A stretch of DNA of 64,000 nt. Source: Erwinia pyri. Its GTDB lineage: Bacteria > Pseudomonadota > Gammaproteobacteria > Enterobacterales > Enterobacteriaceae. The position numbers were made by a program, and so were the translations under genes. Within the stretch, counting starts at the first letter, position 1; each line of letters opens with the position of its first letter. Where the stretch lies: the NCBI RefSeq assembly GCF_030758455.1, contig NZ_CP132353.1, positions 2,232,001 to 2,296,000 on the forward strand. Reading direction: 5' to 3'. This document shows, one piece after another, positions 19,035 to 28,295 of this stretch. A model generated the notes under the pieces. That model saw only the letters and a list, made by a program, of their open reading frames with translations, was not told the DNA's origin and searched no databases.

Positions 19035-19319
19035 CTACTCTTTCTTTTTCCAGTTTGCCCACGGACTCTCTGCCGGAACCTCAGGCTCTGCGGCACGCGG
19101 TTCCTCCAGCGAAGCGAGATAAAGCTCTTCCACCTCTTTACGCGCCCAGGGCGTGCGGCGGAGAAATTTCAGGCTCGATTTAACGCTGGGATCGCTCTTA
19201 AAACAGTTGATATTGATACGCCTGGCCAACTCTTCCCAGCCATATTGGGCCTGCAATGCGTTGAGCAGTGCTTCCAGCGTCACCCCATGCAGAGGATCTT
19301 TCGAGGTATGGTTTGTCAT
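19035..19319 (-). CDS. VF530-family (DUF2132) small DNA-binding protein
   Basis: A 94-residue protein with the compact VF530 domain in its first 65 residues: [30 protein letters not shown], and [21 protein letters not shown]. The prototype from Vibrio fischeri is described as a double-stranded DNA-binding fold of unknown role. The C-terminal 30 residues are an acidic and basic tail ending ANWKKKE. I chose the ATG at 19319, preceded by GGAAAGC, over a frame extended to 19409, because the added residues do not resemble the family. It follows ydeP on the same strand with a 145-base gap containing a stable hairpin. Confidence 0.82.
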   Translation of the reverse strand: MTNHTSKDPLHGVTLEALLNALQAQYGWEELARRININCFKSDPSVKSSLKFLRRTPWARKEVEELYLASLEEPRAAEPEVPAESPWANWKKKE

Positions 19320-19396
19320 AATGCTTTCCGGTAACAAGACTGATGGCCGACAAGATACCTGAATGCCCGGCAAAAGTGCAATCAGCAAGGCTATAT

Positions 19397-19412
19397 GTGA
19401 CGTTGTCACCTG
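19397..19412. repeat. 16-bp palindromic element, copy 1
   Basis: The sequence is GTGACGTTGTCACCTG, identical in reverse complement to 23229-23244. It lies between ydeP and the VF530-family gene. Flanking sequence is not shared, which argues against a recent duplication of a larger block. Confidence 0.6.
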
Positions 19413-19425
19413 AAACGTTGTTGTA

Positions 19426-19449
19426 CTACGGCGTCCGAAGACGCCGTAG
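19426..19449 (-). terminator. UUCG-capped hairpin after ydeP
   Basis: CTACGGCGTC and GACGCCGTAG form a perfect 10-bp stem 15 bases after the ydeP stop. In the ydeP transcript the loop reads C(UUCG)G, one of the most stable RNA tetraloops. A U-tract is lacking, so it may stabilise the 3' end rather than terminate. Confidence 0.55.
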
Positions 19450-19464
19450 AGTCACCAGGGCTGT

Positions 19465-21792
19465 TTACCGCAGTGCGCCATCCGTCTCCTCAACAGGCAT
19501 TTCACATTTCTCCATATCTACCGGAATGTTTTTGTAAGCCGGAATACCGCTTCGCGTGTCATAACTGTCGAGCGGGATCATGACGTTTGCCTCCGGGTAA
19601 TAAGCCCCAAGTGAGCCAGGCGCCATGTCCAGCACCACAATCGTCAGCTTATCCATACGGCGATCGGTACGCTTACCTTCAGGATCAAGGGCGATGATAT
19701 TCACCTTATCCCCCACGCGCAGCTCCCGTTTCTCCGCCTCTTCCGCATTCATAAACAGCACATCCCTGCGGCCCGTTACGCCGCGATAACGGTCGTTAAG
19801 TCCGTACAACGTGGTGTTGTACTGATCGTGGCTGCGCAGCGTGGTCAGCACCAGGTCATGACATTTCAGCGAACGGGGATCTTCGTTGATGCCCTCCATA
19901 ATCTTAAACTGCGCAAGGCCAGAAGGGGTATTCCAGACGCGTTCGCTGGCGCCGTTATAGAGACGGAAACCGCCAGGCTGTTTAATACGCTCGTTGTAAT
20001 CTTTAAAGGCCGGGAAAACCGCCTCAATACTGTCGCGGATAAAACTGTAATCGCGGATCATTTTATCCCAGTCCACGCGGGTATTCGGCAGCGTAGCTTT
20101 CGCCAGCCCGGCAACAATGGCCGGTTCTGATTTCAGCCAGGGTGAAGCAGGCTTCAGCGATCCGCGAGAAGCGTGAACCATCGACATTGAGTCTTCCACG
20201 GTAATGCTCTGCGCGCCGGAAGCCTGTATGTCCTCTTCAGTGCGGCCTATAACCGGAAGGATATAGTTATGCTTGCCCAGCAGCAGATGAGAGCGGTTGA
20301 GTTTGGTGGCCATATGGACGACCAGATCGAGCTTGCGCATGGCGGCGAAAGTCGCCTGAGGATCGGAAATCGCTTCAGCCAGGTTCCCACCCAGACAGAG
20401 CAAGGCTTTTGCCTGCCCGTCACGCATCGCCTGGATCGCCGCAACGGCACCGTGGCCATGCTCCTGTGGCGGTTTAAAGCCAAACACATTCTCAATGCTG
20501 TCCAGCAGCGACTGTGGCGGGATCTCCGTGATGCCAACGGTGCGATCGCCCTGCACGTTGGAGTGCCCACGCAGCGGACAGATACCGGCGCCAGGTTTCC
20601 CCATGTTGCCGCGCATCAGCAGTAAATTAGCAATCTGCTGCACATTCTGCGTGCCGTACTGGTGCTGGGTAATGCCCATACCGTAGCAGATAATGGTTTT
20701 TTCCGAGTCGGCATAAAGCCGGGCAATATGCAAGATATCCTGATAATCGAGTCCAGAGACTTTCAGGATATGCTCCCACTCGGTGGCATCAAGATCGGCC
20801 TTCAGCTCTTCGAAGCCCTGGGTATGTTCATCAATAAACGCCTGGTCAATCACCCCCGGCTGCCCTTCCCGGATCGCCGTCTCATGCATTTTAAGCAGTA
20901 ATTTCATCACCCCTTTCAGCAGTGCTGCGTCTCCGCCCACCCGAACCTTATAGTAGGTTGAAGCCAGCTCGGTTGAGCCCAGGGAGAGCATCTCAATCGG
21001 ACTTTGCGGCGAAGTGAAACGCTCCAGTCCGCGCTCGCGTAGCGGATTGATTGCCACAATTTTTGCTCCCCGTTTCGCCACCTCTCTGAGGGTGCCGAGC
21101 ATGCGGGGATGGTTGGTTCCGGGGTTATGGCCGATACAGATCACTAGATCACATTCGTCAAAATCATCCAGTTCAACCGTTCCTTTGCCAATGCCGATAG
21201 ACTCCGGCAACCCTATGCTGGTAGGTTCGTGGCACATGTTTGAGCAGTCCGGGAAATTGTTGGTGCCATATTCGCGGGCAAAAAGCTGATAGAGGAAAGC
21301 AGCCTCGTTGGAAGCGCGTCCTGAAGTATAAAATTCGACGCTGTTGGGATCTTCATAACTTTGCAGCCGTTCGCCGATCTCCCTGAACGCGGTCTCCCAC
21401 TCTACGGGCTGATAGGTATCGGTAGCGGCATCATATTTCATCGGGTGGGTCAGCCGCCCCTCTCCTTCAAGCTCAAACGCATTACGCTGCCACAGTTCAG
21501 TGACGGTATGCGCGGCAAAAAACTCCGGCGTGGTACGTTTACTGGTCGCTTCCCAGGAAACCGCTTTTGCACCATTTTCACAAAATTCAAAGGAGGAGCC
21601 ATGACGGGGATCGGGCCATGCACAGCCGGGGCAGTCGAACCCCTGCGGTTGGTTAACCTTGAAAAGCGCAATGACATCCTGTTTAACCGACATTTGACCG
21701 CGAATTGCATCGGCAACCGCTTTTAGTGCTCCCCAGCCTCCTGCCGATCCGCCATAAGGTGCGATGCCTATTGTGCTGTTATTTTTTTTCAT
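19465..21792 (-). CDS. ydeP: FdhF-like molybdopterin oxidoreductase YdeP
   Basis: A 775-residue cytoplasmic member of the DMSO-reductase superfamily, matching E. coli YdeP (759 residues, linked to acid resistance) throughout. Near the N-terminus, Cys54, Cys57 and Cys71 (FDCPGC...[10 protein letters not shown]) could hold a metal centre. Cys187 in NMCHEPTS lies where formate dehydrogenase H has its selenocysteine, so the molybdenum ligand is Cys; no internal TGA is used. [10 protein letters not shown] and [18 protein letters not shown] are cofactor-binding stretches. The start at 21792 follows GAGGAA; an ATG at 21810 lacks this. There are no electron-transfer partner or fdhD genes beside it. 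The physiological substrate is unknown. Confidence 0.9.
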   Translation of the reverse strand: MKKNNSTIGIAPYGGSAGGWGALKAVADAIRGQMSVKQDVIALFKVNQPQGFDCPGCAWPDPRHGSSFEFCENGAKAVSWEATSKRTTPEFFAAHTVTELWQRNAFELEGEGRLTHPMKYDAATDTYQPVEWETAFREIGERLQSYEDPNSVEFYTSGRASNEAAFLYQLFAREYGTNNFPDCSNMCHEPTSIGLPESIGIGKGTVELDDFDECDLVICIGHNPGTNHPRMLGTLREVAKRGAKIVAINPLRERGLERFTSPQSPIEMLSLGSTELASTYYKVRVGGDAALLKGVMKLLLKMHETAIREGQPGVIDQAFIDEHTQGFEELKADLDATEWEHILKVSGLDYQDILHIARLYADSEKTIICYGMGITQHQYGTQNVQQIANLLLMRGNMGKPGAGICPLRGHSNVQGDRTVGITEIPPQSLLDSIENVFGFKPPQEHGHGAVAAIQAMRDGQAKALLCLGGNLAEAISDPQATFAAMRKLDLVVHMATKLNRSHLLLGKHNYILPVIGRTEEDIQASGAQSITVEDSMSMVHASRGSLKPASPWLKSEPAIVAGLAKATLPNTRVDWDKMIRDYSFIRDSIEAVFPAFKDYNERIKQPGGFRLYNGASERVWNTPSGLAQFKIMEGINEDPRSLKCHDLVLTTLRSHDQYNTTLYGLNDRYRGVTGRRDVLFMNAEEAEKRELRVGDKVNIIALDPEGKRTDRRMDKLTIVVLDMAPGSLGAYYPEANVMIPLDSYDTRSGIPAYKNIPVDMEKCEMPVEETDGALR

Positions 21793-22002
21793 GAGTTCCT
21801 CGCATAGCAATATATTACTGAACTCAAAGCTTAGAATATCTGGCTGGAGGTGGCGGCGGAAAACCTGGCAAATGTTCAGGTATTTCGCTGCTAAATGTTA
21901 CGGCGTAACAAATTTTGAGGGGGCTGTGCGTATTTTTTATTCGATTTTAAAAAGTGTAAGTCAGTGAACAGAAATAAGTTTATGTCAGGCGCAATCCATA
22001 AA

Positions 22003-22028
22003 TGCTCTGGCGCAAATGCGCCAGAGCA
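22003..22028 (-). terminator. Terminator of ahr
   Basis: A perfect 12-bp stem, TGCTCTGGCGCA/TGCGCCAGAGCA, with a minimal loop lies 11 bases past the ahr stop and is followed on the minus strand by TTTATGG. Confidence 0.75.
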
Positions 22029-22038
22029 GACAGCCACA

Positions 22039-23055
22039 TCAGAAATCGGCTTTTAATACCACGCGGAAATTGGCCTTGCCGGCACGTACATGATCCAGCG
22101 CTTCATTGATTTTCGACATCGGGAAGAACTCAACCTGCGGGGCGATATTGGCCCGTGAAGCCAGTTTCAGCAGTGAACGCAGCTGGCCCGGAGAACCGGT
22201 AGAAGAGCCGGTCACCGCTTTATCACCCAGAATCAGGTCGAATGCATTGACCTCAATAGGTTTCAATACCGCGCCCACGGTGTGGAATTTGCCATGAGGA
22301 GCCAGCGCATCAAAGTAGGGTTTCCAGTCGAGATCCACAGCTACGGTACTGAGAATCAGGTCGAACCGCCCCGCCTGCGCTTTCAACGCTTCAGCATCGC
22401 GGCTGTTGACTACTTCATCGGCACCCATATCCAGAATGGACTGCTTTTTGTTCGGCGTGGAGCTGAACGCCACCACCTCTGCGCCCATAGCACGCAGAAT
22501 TTTGATCGCAATGTGGCCCAGACCGCCAATGCCGATGACGCCTACGCGGCTCATTGCCGTGATGTTGCTCATCAGCAGAGGTTTGAATACGGTAATACCG
22601 CCACAGAGCAGCGGCCCGGCACTGGCAACATCAAGATTTTCCGGCAGCGGGATCACCCATTGCCAGTCAGCACGCAGTTTCTCGGCAAAGCCGCCTTTAT
22701 TGAGAATAGTTGGCGTGGAACCCTGCTGACAGTTTACCTGCTCGCCATTGATGCAGGCATCGCAGTGCTGGCAGCTTTTAGCGGTCCAGCCAATACCGAC
22801 GCGCTGTCCCACTTTCAGGCCTTTAGCTCCGGCAGCATCGCCAAGCGCAGAGACACGGCCAATAACTTCATGGCCAGCGATAGTTGGGTAGCTGGAGATG
22901 CCCCATTCGTTATCGATCATCGACAGGTCAGAATGGCAGACACCGCAGTACTCAACCTCAACTTCCACTTCTTCCGTGCCCAGCTCTCCTGCTTCATATT
23001 CATACAGTTCCAGCGCCTGGCCGGCTTGCATCGCTGCGTAGCTTTTGATTTTCAC
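22039..23055 (-). CDS. ahr: NADPH-dependent aldehyde reductase / zinc alcohol dehydrogenase Ahr
   Basis: A 338-residue medium-chain dehydrogenase. Catalytic zinc ligands are Cys40 (CGVCHSD) and His62-Glu63 (AGHEVIG); the structural zinc has Cys95, 98, 101 and 109; the nucleotide fold shows [11 protein letters not shown]. Long stretches are the same as E. coli Ahr (YjgB) as I recall it, for example [23 protein letters not shown] against [23 protein letters not shown], kept here as comparison. Ahr reduces a wide range of aldehydes to alcohols with NADPH. It is monocistronic, between ydeP and a chemoreceptor gene. Confidence 0.87.
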   Translation of the reverse strand: MKIKSYAAMQAGQALELYEYEAGELGTEEVEVEVEYCGVCHSDLSMIDNEWGISSYPTIAGHEVIGRVSALGDAAGAKGLKVGQRVGIGWTAKSCQHCDACINGEQVNCQQGSTPTILNKGGFAEKLRADWQWVIPLPENLDVASAGPLLCGGITVFKPLLMSNITAMSRVGVIGIGGLGHIAIKILRAMGAEVVAFSSTPNKKQSILDMGADEVVNSRDAEALKAQAGRFDLILSTVAVDLDWKPYFDALAPHGKFHTVGAVLKPIEVNAFDLILGDKAVTGSSTGSPGQLRSLLKLASRANIAPQVEFFPMSKINEALDHVRAGKANFRVVLKADF

Positions 23056-23228
23056 TCTTCACCTCGTTTCAGAATTGACCTGAGAGAGTTTAGCAAAGCC
23101 TGGCATTCAGCTATGAAGCGAAACGAGGTGAAGGCCAGCCTTCCTTTGTATCTGCATGTAAATATTGCTGTTTTTACGCTCATAATTAACCTGAGCGTAA
23201 CAAAGCAGAGAACGAGGCAAAGCACACC

Positions 23229-23244
23229 CAGGTGACAACGTCAC
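23229..23244. repeat. 16-bp palindromic element, copy 2
   Basis: This sequence is the exact reverse complement of 19397-19412 (GTGACGTTGTCACCTG), with a symmetric core GTGAC-GTT-GTCAC. The two copies, in opposite orientation, flank the ydeP-ahr pair. They could be operators for a shared regulator or a small dispersed repeat. Confidence 0.6.
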
Positions 23245-23278
23245 TTAAAGTGCGCCCTTTTTGCGGGTTACTGTGATG

Positions 23279-24598
23279 CTAACTGGTGAGATTTTGCTGA
23301 ACGTGCCCAATCGCTTCAACAACTTGTGTCGAATTAGTCTGGATGTCCACAATGACATTTCCCGCTTCCCGTACCAGATGCACGCCTTCGTCGGCCCGCA
23401 CCAGGTTCGCAGTAATATTTTTCTGCGCTGTCGCGGCCAGCTCATGATTGCGTTCTACCACACCGGTAATCTCCTGGCTGGCTGAATGGATATGGGCGGC
23501 AAGGCTACGAACTTCATTGGCCACGACGGCAAAACTTCGGCCGTGTGTTCCCGCGCGGGCCGCCTCTACCGCAGCATTAAGCGCCAGCAGATTGGTCTGA
23601 CTGGCGATGGAGCGTATCGTCTCCACAATGATGCCGATCTGGGCAGACTGCGAGCTTAATCCATTAATGTCATCGGAGACTTTACGCAGCTCGCCCGCGA
23701 TTTCATTCACCTTCGTGACGCTGTTTTCAATCACGCGAACCCCCGTCCGGGTGTTTTCGCTGGTCTCAAGCGCAGCCTGGAAAGCCTGCTCAGCGGCTTC
23801 GCGTTCCAGCTGGTTTTTCTGCACCTGTGCCGTGACATCAGTGGCAAATTTCACCACCTCATATAACTGATTATTCTCATCAAACACCGGGTTATAAGTA
23901 GCGCGTAACCAGATGGTTCTGCCCTGCTTGTTAACGCGTGGAAACTGGCCGGAAACAAAATCGCCGTGGCGTAGCTTTTTCCAGAACTCACTATATTCTT
24001 TGCTTGCAGCAAGTTCTGGTGTGCAGAACATGCTGTGATGTTGACCGATAATTTCGGCTGCCTGATAGCCCGTTGTTTTCAAGAAATTGTCATTAGCACG
24101 CAGGACCTGCCCGTTAAGGTTAAAGGCTATCACCGCCATTGAGCGATTAATCGCATTGGTCATAGCGCGCTGCTCCTGAGCATCCAGGATACGGTCAGTG
24201 ATATCTGATGCCAGCTTAACAATTTTCACTACCCTGCCGCTGCGGTCCTGCACCGGGACATAGTTTGCTTCCAGCCAGATGGGGCGGCTGTTTTTTGCCA
24301 CGCGCAGGAATTTATTGCTGAAGCTTTCGCCACGGCGCAGCCGTTGCCAGAAATGGCTGTACTCTGCCGAGCTGACTAACGCAGGCGGACAAAAGAGGCT
24401 GTGGTGTTTACCGACAATCTCAGAGAGCTCATAACCCATTTTTTCAAGGAAAAGCGCGTTGGCACCTAAAATTATGCCTTCAGCGGTAAATTCAATCATG
24501 GCTATCGCTCTGTTCATCGCACTGAGGGTTGCCGGCGATCGTCGGGAACGGTGTGAAAAGAGATGAGATAAAATCCCGGGTTTAGTGGTGCCATTCAT
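23279..24598 (-). CDS. Cytoplasmic PAS-PAS methyl-accepting chemotaxis protein
   Basis: A 439-residue soluble chemoreceptor without membrane segments. Two tandem PAS domains (about residues 25-140 and 145-262) are near repeats of each other: HHSLFCPPALV...YSHFWQRLRRGESFSNKFLR against HHSMFCTPELA...YSEFWKKLRHGDFVSGQFPR. Each ends in an IWLxAxYxPVxD strand. The short signalling domain has the conserved hairpin tip with QTNLLALNAAVEAARAG. The layout resembles Pseudomonas BdlA and Aer-type energy sensors, so redox or oxygen sensing is plausible; no cofactor is proven. A sigma-28-type promoter lies just upstream. The protein ends soon after the second signalling helix, so the methylation helices are short. 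Confidence 0.85.
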   Translation of the reverse strand: MNGTTKPGILSHLFSHRSRRSPATLSAMNRAIAMIEFTAEGIILGANALFLEKMGYELSEIVGKHHSLFCPPALVSSAEYSHFWQRLRRGESFSNKFLRVAKNSRPIWLEANYVPVQDRSGRVVKIVKLASDITDRILDAQEQRAMTNAINRSMAVIAFNLNGQVLRANDNFLKTTGYQAAEIIGQHHSMFCTPELAASKEYSEFWKKLRHGDFVSGQFPRVNKQGRTIWLRATYNPVFDENNQLYEVVKFATDVTAQVQKNQLEREAAEQAFQAALETSENTRTGVRVIENSVTKVNEIAGELRKVSDDINGLSSQSAQIGIIVETIRSIASQTNLLALNAAVEAARAGTHGRSFAVVANEVRSLAAHIHSASQEITGVVERNHELAATAQKNITANLVRADEGVHLVREAGNVIVDIQTNSTQVVEAIGHVQQNLTS

Positions 24599-24642
24599 GG
24601 TGTAACCTTTTTGTCATATTTATGGTATTTGTCACAAATACA

Positions 24643-24669
24643 CTATCGGCATTTTGCAGCGAAAATTGA
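24643..24669 (-). promoter_or_regulatory. Sigma-28 (FliA) promoter of the PAS chemoreceptor
   Basis: On the minus strand TCAATTTT-N11-GCCGATAG matches the flagellar class 3 consensus TAAAGTTT-N11-GCCGATAA at 6/8 and 7/8 positions with exact spacing. It ends about 45 bases before the chemoreceptor start. Confidence 0.72.
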
Positions 24670-24725
24670 GCTGTACTTGAAAAGCAACTTTGTAAAAAAA
24701 TGCTTTTAAATAAAAGGGCATCCGT

Positions 24726-24755
24726 TTGATTCTTCCGGTATCTCATGGTTATACT
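24726..24755 (+). promoter_or_regulatory. Sigma-70 promoter of the ABC-F leader
   Basis: TTGATT at 24726-24731 and TATACT at 24750-24755 are separated by 18 bases. Transcription from here would give an RNA leader of about 230 bases before the ABC-F start, containing a short reading frame and hairpins. Confidence 0.55.
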
Positions 24756-24795
24756 TTGCTCACCGAATAACCTTTAATGAAATCAAGGAGGCCCC

Positions 24796-24879
24796 ATGCA
24801 GTATTGTGAAATGACCCATTTTTCACGTACTTTTGGTATTTGGCTTAGCTCAGGCATTTCCGGTATCGTGCTGCGATAA
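24796..24879 (+). CDS. Candidate 27-residue leader peptide upstream of the ABC-F gene
   Basis: An ATG preceded by an ideal Shine-Dalgarno sequence (AAGGAGG, five bases before the start) opens a 27-codon frame ending in TAA at 24877. The peptide begins MQYCEMTHFSRTF and ends in a hydrophobic stretch. It lies 113 bases before the ABC-F start. Two potential RNA hairpins sit in between: AGCTT/AAGCT at 24884-24898 and GTCGTCA/TGACGAC at 24937-24958. This resembles translation-attenuation leaders known for some ABC-F genes. I do not recognise the peptide, and it could instead be a free small protein. Confidence 0.45.
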   Translation: MQYCEMTHFSRTFGIWLSSGISGIVLR

Positions 24880-24992
24880 CCTGAGCTTGAGCGAAGCTTT
24901 CTCACAGACTTTTTCTTCCCTCCGGCTTTCCGGGTTGTCGTCAGCGTTTAATGACGACGGGCATTCTCGTGCCTGTAACTCTGGATTAAGCA

Positions 24993-26516
24993 ATGAGCAC
25001 ATTACTTTCTGCACATTCACTCTCTTTTGATAACGCCTTTGGTCCACTCTTTGAGCAACTCTCGTTCACGCTTTCACGAGGTGACCGGATTGGCCTGATT
25101 GGTCATAACGGCTGTGGTAAAAGCACTCTTCTCCGCCTGCTCTCCGGCGAGCTTGCGTCTGTTGCAGGAACCGTTACCCTGGCGAACCACTGCATAATGG
25201 CCCATATCGAGCAGCACCTTCCCGCCGCACTAATGCACTCCACGCTTATTGATGCCGTGATCGCCAGACTGCCAGTTTCAGAGCAGCAGAGTGATGGCTG
25301 GCAGGCTGAAATAATGCTGGATCAACTGGGGTTTGATCAGGCCACATGGCAGCAGCCTGTCAATACGCTGAGCGGAGGCGAACATACCCGCCTTCTGCTG
25401 GCCAGGGCACTGATACTTCAGCCCGACCTGCTGCTGCTGGACGAACCGAGTAATCATCTGGATCTTCCCACGCTGCTCTGGCTGGAGCAGTTTCTGGCGC
25501 AGTGGCACGGCAGTTTTGTGCTGGTCTCTCATGACCGCTATCTGCTGGACCGTGTGACGCAACGAAGCTGGATCCTGCGTGACAGAACGTTGCACAGCTT
25601 CCAGCTCCCCTGTTCACACGCCCTGGAAGCGCTGGATCGCCGTGATGAGACCGATGCGCTGCGTAATCAGGCAGAACAGCGTGAAATTGAACGTATCGCA
25701 AAGAGTGCTAAACGTCTTGCGGTCTGGGGAGCGGTTTACGACAACGAAGATCTCTCCCGTAAAGCCAAACAGATGGAGAAACGGATAGACAAGCTGAAGG
25801 ATGAACAAACCGCCCTGACCGCAGGCGTTAAGTGGCGGCTGACGTTGCAGGGGGAACCCCTGCCTGCGGATCGCCTGCTTGAAGTGAATAATGCAGCGAT
25901 ATCGGCAGAGGTAAAAGGTCCGGCTCTGTTTACCCTCAACAGCCTCAAAGTGAAAAGCGGCGATCGCCTGGCCATTATCGGCGCTAATGGCGGCGGCAAA
26001 TCTTCACTGTTGCGTGCGGTCTGGCGGGCTTTTCAGCAACCCCAGCCGGATATCCTTTTTCATCCTCGCGTCGAACCGGGCTATTACGATCAGCAACTGA
26101 TGCAGCTTGAAGAGCAGGATACGCTGAGTGATGCGCTCTCCCGCTTTGCTCAGGTGAGCAGCGAGCAGCGTAAAATGGCGTTGATTAGCGCCGGTTTTGC
26201 CTGGGCCAGACATCAGCAACGGGTCAGCACATTGAGCGGCGGCGAGCGTTCACGGCTATTGTTCGTGGGGCTTTCCCTGGGCCGCTACTCGCTGCTGCTG
26301 CTTGATGAGCCTACCAATCATCTCGATCTTGATGGCAAGGAGCAGCTGGCACAAACCCTTAACCTCTACCCGGGAGCCGCCTTGATAGTCAGCCATGACC
26401 GCGATCTGATCGCCTCCAGCTGCAATCGTTTCCTGCTGATTAACGATCGCAAAATTGAAGAGTGGCACGATCCTGAAAAGCTCTATGCTGCATTAGGAGG
26501 CCTGAACGGGAAATAA
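24993..26516 (+). CDS. ABC-F family ATPase (translation-associated)
   Basis: A 507-residue soluble protein with two ABC domains and no membrane segments. Domain 1 has GHNGCGKST (37-45), LSGGE and LLLLDEPSNHLDL. A charged linker of about 70 residues (around 215-285) follows, rich in Lys and Arg. Domain 2 has GANGGGKSS, LSGGE and LLLLDEPTNHLDL. The NHLD signature after Walker B marks the ABC-F group, whose members bind the ribosomal E site and either assist translation or displace antibiotics. It is not clearly Uup, EttA, YbiT or YheS by length and start. The ATG has only a weak ribosome binding site, consistent with control through the leader. Confidence 0.85.
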   Translation: MSTLLSAHSLSFDNAFGPLFEQLSFTLSRGDRIGLIGHNGCGKSTLLRLLSGELASVAGTVTLANHCIMAHIEQHLPAALMHSTLIDAVIARLPVSEQQSDGWQAEIMLDQLGFDQATWQQPVNTLSGGEHTRLLLARALILQPDLLLLDEPSNHLDLPTLLWLEQFLAQWHGSFVLVSHDRYLLDRVTQRSWILRDRTLHSFQLPCSHALEALDRRDETDALRNQAEQREIERIAKSAKRLAVWGAVYDNEDLSRKAKQMEKRIDKLKDEQTALTAGVKWRLTLQGEPLPADRLLEVNNAAISAEVKGPALFTLNSLKVKSGDRLAIIGANGGGKSSLLRAVWRAFQQPQPDILFHPRVEPGYYDQQLMQLEEQDTLSDALSRFAQVSSEQRKMALISAGFAWARHQQRVSTLSGGERSRLLFVGLSLGRYSLLLLDEPTNHLDLDGKEQLAQTLNLYPGAALIVSHDRDLIASSCNRFLLINDRKIEEWHDPEKLYAALGGLNGK

Positions 26517-26584
26517 ATTTATGGCACTGAATATCCCTGTGCGGCTTTAAACACCGTAAATATCCTGATTCAAGAAGCAAACTT

Positions 26585-26608
26585 CCCCCGCACTCTGCTG
26601 TGCGGGGG
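26585..26608 (+). terminator. GC-rich hairpin after the ABC-F gene
   Basis: A 9-bp stem, CCCCCGCAC/GTGCGGGGG, with a 6-base loop lies 68 bases after the ABC-F stop. A U-tract is missing, so termination here is likely but not certain. The remaining gap to srfA (26609-26852) holds AT-rich promoter-like sequence and no gene. Confidence 0.5.
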
Positions 26609-26852
26609 GTTCAGATGGCGGCTACAGCGAATAACCGGGGGCGGAAGGCGTGCCAGACAGACAATTTTTTCCTGCTTTAACAGTTACTCACGACCATTAC
26701 CCCTGACTTTCTGCAAACTCATTGCCAAAGTAATCGCCTCTTTACCCCCTTATTTCCGCCTTTGCTTTAAGTCAAATTGCGCTAAAGTATCGGCCAATCT
26801 GGAGAATTATTTACTTTCCACTTCTGAACTCTGACTAAAAGGTCTTTTTTGC

Positions 26853-28295
26853 GTGGCAAAATCATTCTTACGCAGCGGAAGTTTGGACGCGGTTCTGCCT
26901 CTTGGCGAGAACGGTCAGCCCGTTTATCTCTCGGCTCTGCAGCTGCGCGAAACGCTTCGCCTGAGAAAGCAGCAGCAAATTGCCGACTGCCTGGCGATCC
27001 CTCAGCCCAATGATGCGGGCGACCGGCTCGACTGGTATTCCCCCGTCACGGGTAAAGTCACCTCCTGGGCTGCAGCCAGCGACAGCGCCCGCAGCCACGC
27101 GTTAAACCAGCTTATTGCCTGCCAGCAGGCGGTGGCGGATATGTGCCAGAAGGCGCAACAGTCAGAGAAAACCAGCCAGAAGCTGTTTGGCGCCCTGCTC
27201 GCCAAGGCCCTGCAATTCCCCGATCAAAACTTTGTCTATCTGGTGGGTGGCAAACCGGTCCTGACCTTCTGGGGCTTTGTCTCGCTGGATAAAAAGTCCC
27301 GCCAGGACGCACTGGATTGTCTGCGCGCCACGGAAGAGGATGAGCCGCCGCTGAATTTATCAAAGCTGGCCGCCCCGGTTATTCCTGCTGTTCCTCCAGC
27401 CGCACCGGTTATCGCCTCTGCTCCGGTTAACGCCGCAGCGCTGCCGGAGCCGGATGCGCCGGTCGTTGTTGAGGCTCAGCCTGTGGCCGCAGCAGAACCC
27501 GTTGCTGCAGCGGTCCCGCCTGCTCCTGAAACAGCCGCCGCGGCGCCCTCGCCTGCGGCAAAAAATAAGCTGGTTCGCTATGGCTGGATGCTGCCGGCAG
27601 CAGCGCTGCTGATTGCTTTTGGCATCCAGCTCAAAGGCTGCGTTTCACAGCCAGAAAAACCGTCTGAAGAGAAAGCAACGCCGGCGCCCGCTAAAACTGT
27701 TGCCCCTGCGGTTAATGCTCCGGCGCCTGAGGTTAAAGCTCCCGCTGCGGTTGCTGAGGTTAAACCAACAGAACCGGCTGCCCCAGTACAGAATCACGAT
27801 GCCGCATTACCTGTTGCACCAGCCAGCGTGAATCCTCCACAGGCGGAAGCTGCCCCTGCTGCCGCAGAAACCGCACCAGAAGTACCAGCGCCAGAGCCTG
27901 CTCCGGTCACCAAAGAAGATCTGGTGATGCCTGCCGATGCCGTCAAGCTGGGTTCGACCAAATTCCTGAACGGCAACTGGCGCGTTATTGTCGGCGGGAA
28001 AAACCCGATTACCGGCAAGCCGCCAAGCCTGCGTTACCAGCTTAAAAATGGCAAAGGTGTGGCCAAAATCACCCAGGGCGACGGCATCAGCTGCCGTGTG
28101 GATGTCTATGCCGGCCTGATGAGCTCGGGCAACCTGGTGATCAACAGCCGCACCAAAGCGAAATGCAGCGATGGCTCCCGCTATCAGATGCCGGAGCTGG
28201 TATGTAAGCAAGGCGCCACCGGCGCTGCAGAGTGTAGTGGCCAGTACGATGCCAATACGGTGTTACCGATGACGATGAAGCGTGAGAGTAAATAA
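26853..28295 (+). CDS. srfA: SrfA family protein
   Basis: A 480-residue first gene of srfABC. The N-terminal 175 residues form a conserved globular region (LPLGENGQPVYLSALQLRETLRLR, shortened here to its key words LGENGQPVYLSALQL). An Ala/Pro/Glu-rich linker follows, then one membrane segment (about 243-262, WMLPAAALLIAFGIQL), a second very long Ala/Pro/Val/Glu linker (about 265-350), and a C-terminal domain (about 355-475) with GNWRVIVGGKNPITGKPPSL. The topology suggests an inner-membrane anchor with the C-terminal domain in the periplasm. The start is a GTG with AAGG ten bases upstream. Salmonella srf genes were first listed as SsrB-regulated; the function is unknown. Confidence 0.82.
   Translation: MAKSFLRSGSLDAVLPLGENGQPVYLSALQLRETLRLRKQQQIADCLAIPQPNDAGDRLDWYSPVTGKVTSWAAASDSARSHALNQLIACQQAVADMCQKAQQSEKTSQKLFGALLAKALQFPDQNFVYLVGGKPVLTFWGFVSLDKKSRQDALDCLRATEEDEPPLNLSKLAAPVIPAVPPAAPVIASAPVNAAALPEPDAPVVVEAQPVAAAEPVAAAVPPAPETAAAAPSPAAKNKLVRYGWMLPAAALLIAFGIQLKGCVSQPEKPSEEKATPAPAKTVAPAVNAPAPEVKAPAAVAEVKPTEPAAPVQNHDAALPVAPASVNPPQAEAAPAAAETAPEVPAPEPAPVTKEDLVMPADAVKLGSTKFLNGNWRVIVGGKNPITGKPPSLRYQLKNGKGVAKITQGDGISCRVDVYAGLMSSGNLVINSRTKAKCSDGSRYQMPELVCKQGATGAAECSGQYDANTVLPMTMKRESK

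Noticed and set aside
22282..23235. Open frame antisense to ahr
   Set aside because: Overlaps a closely conserved dehydrogenase; the translation is unlike any protein I know.
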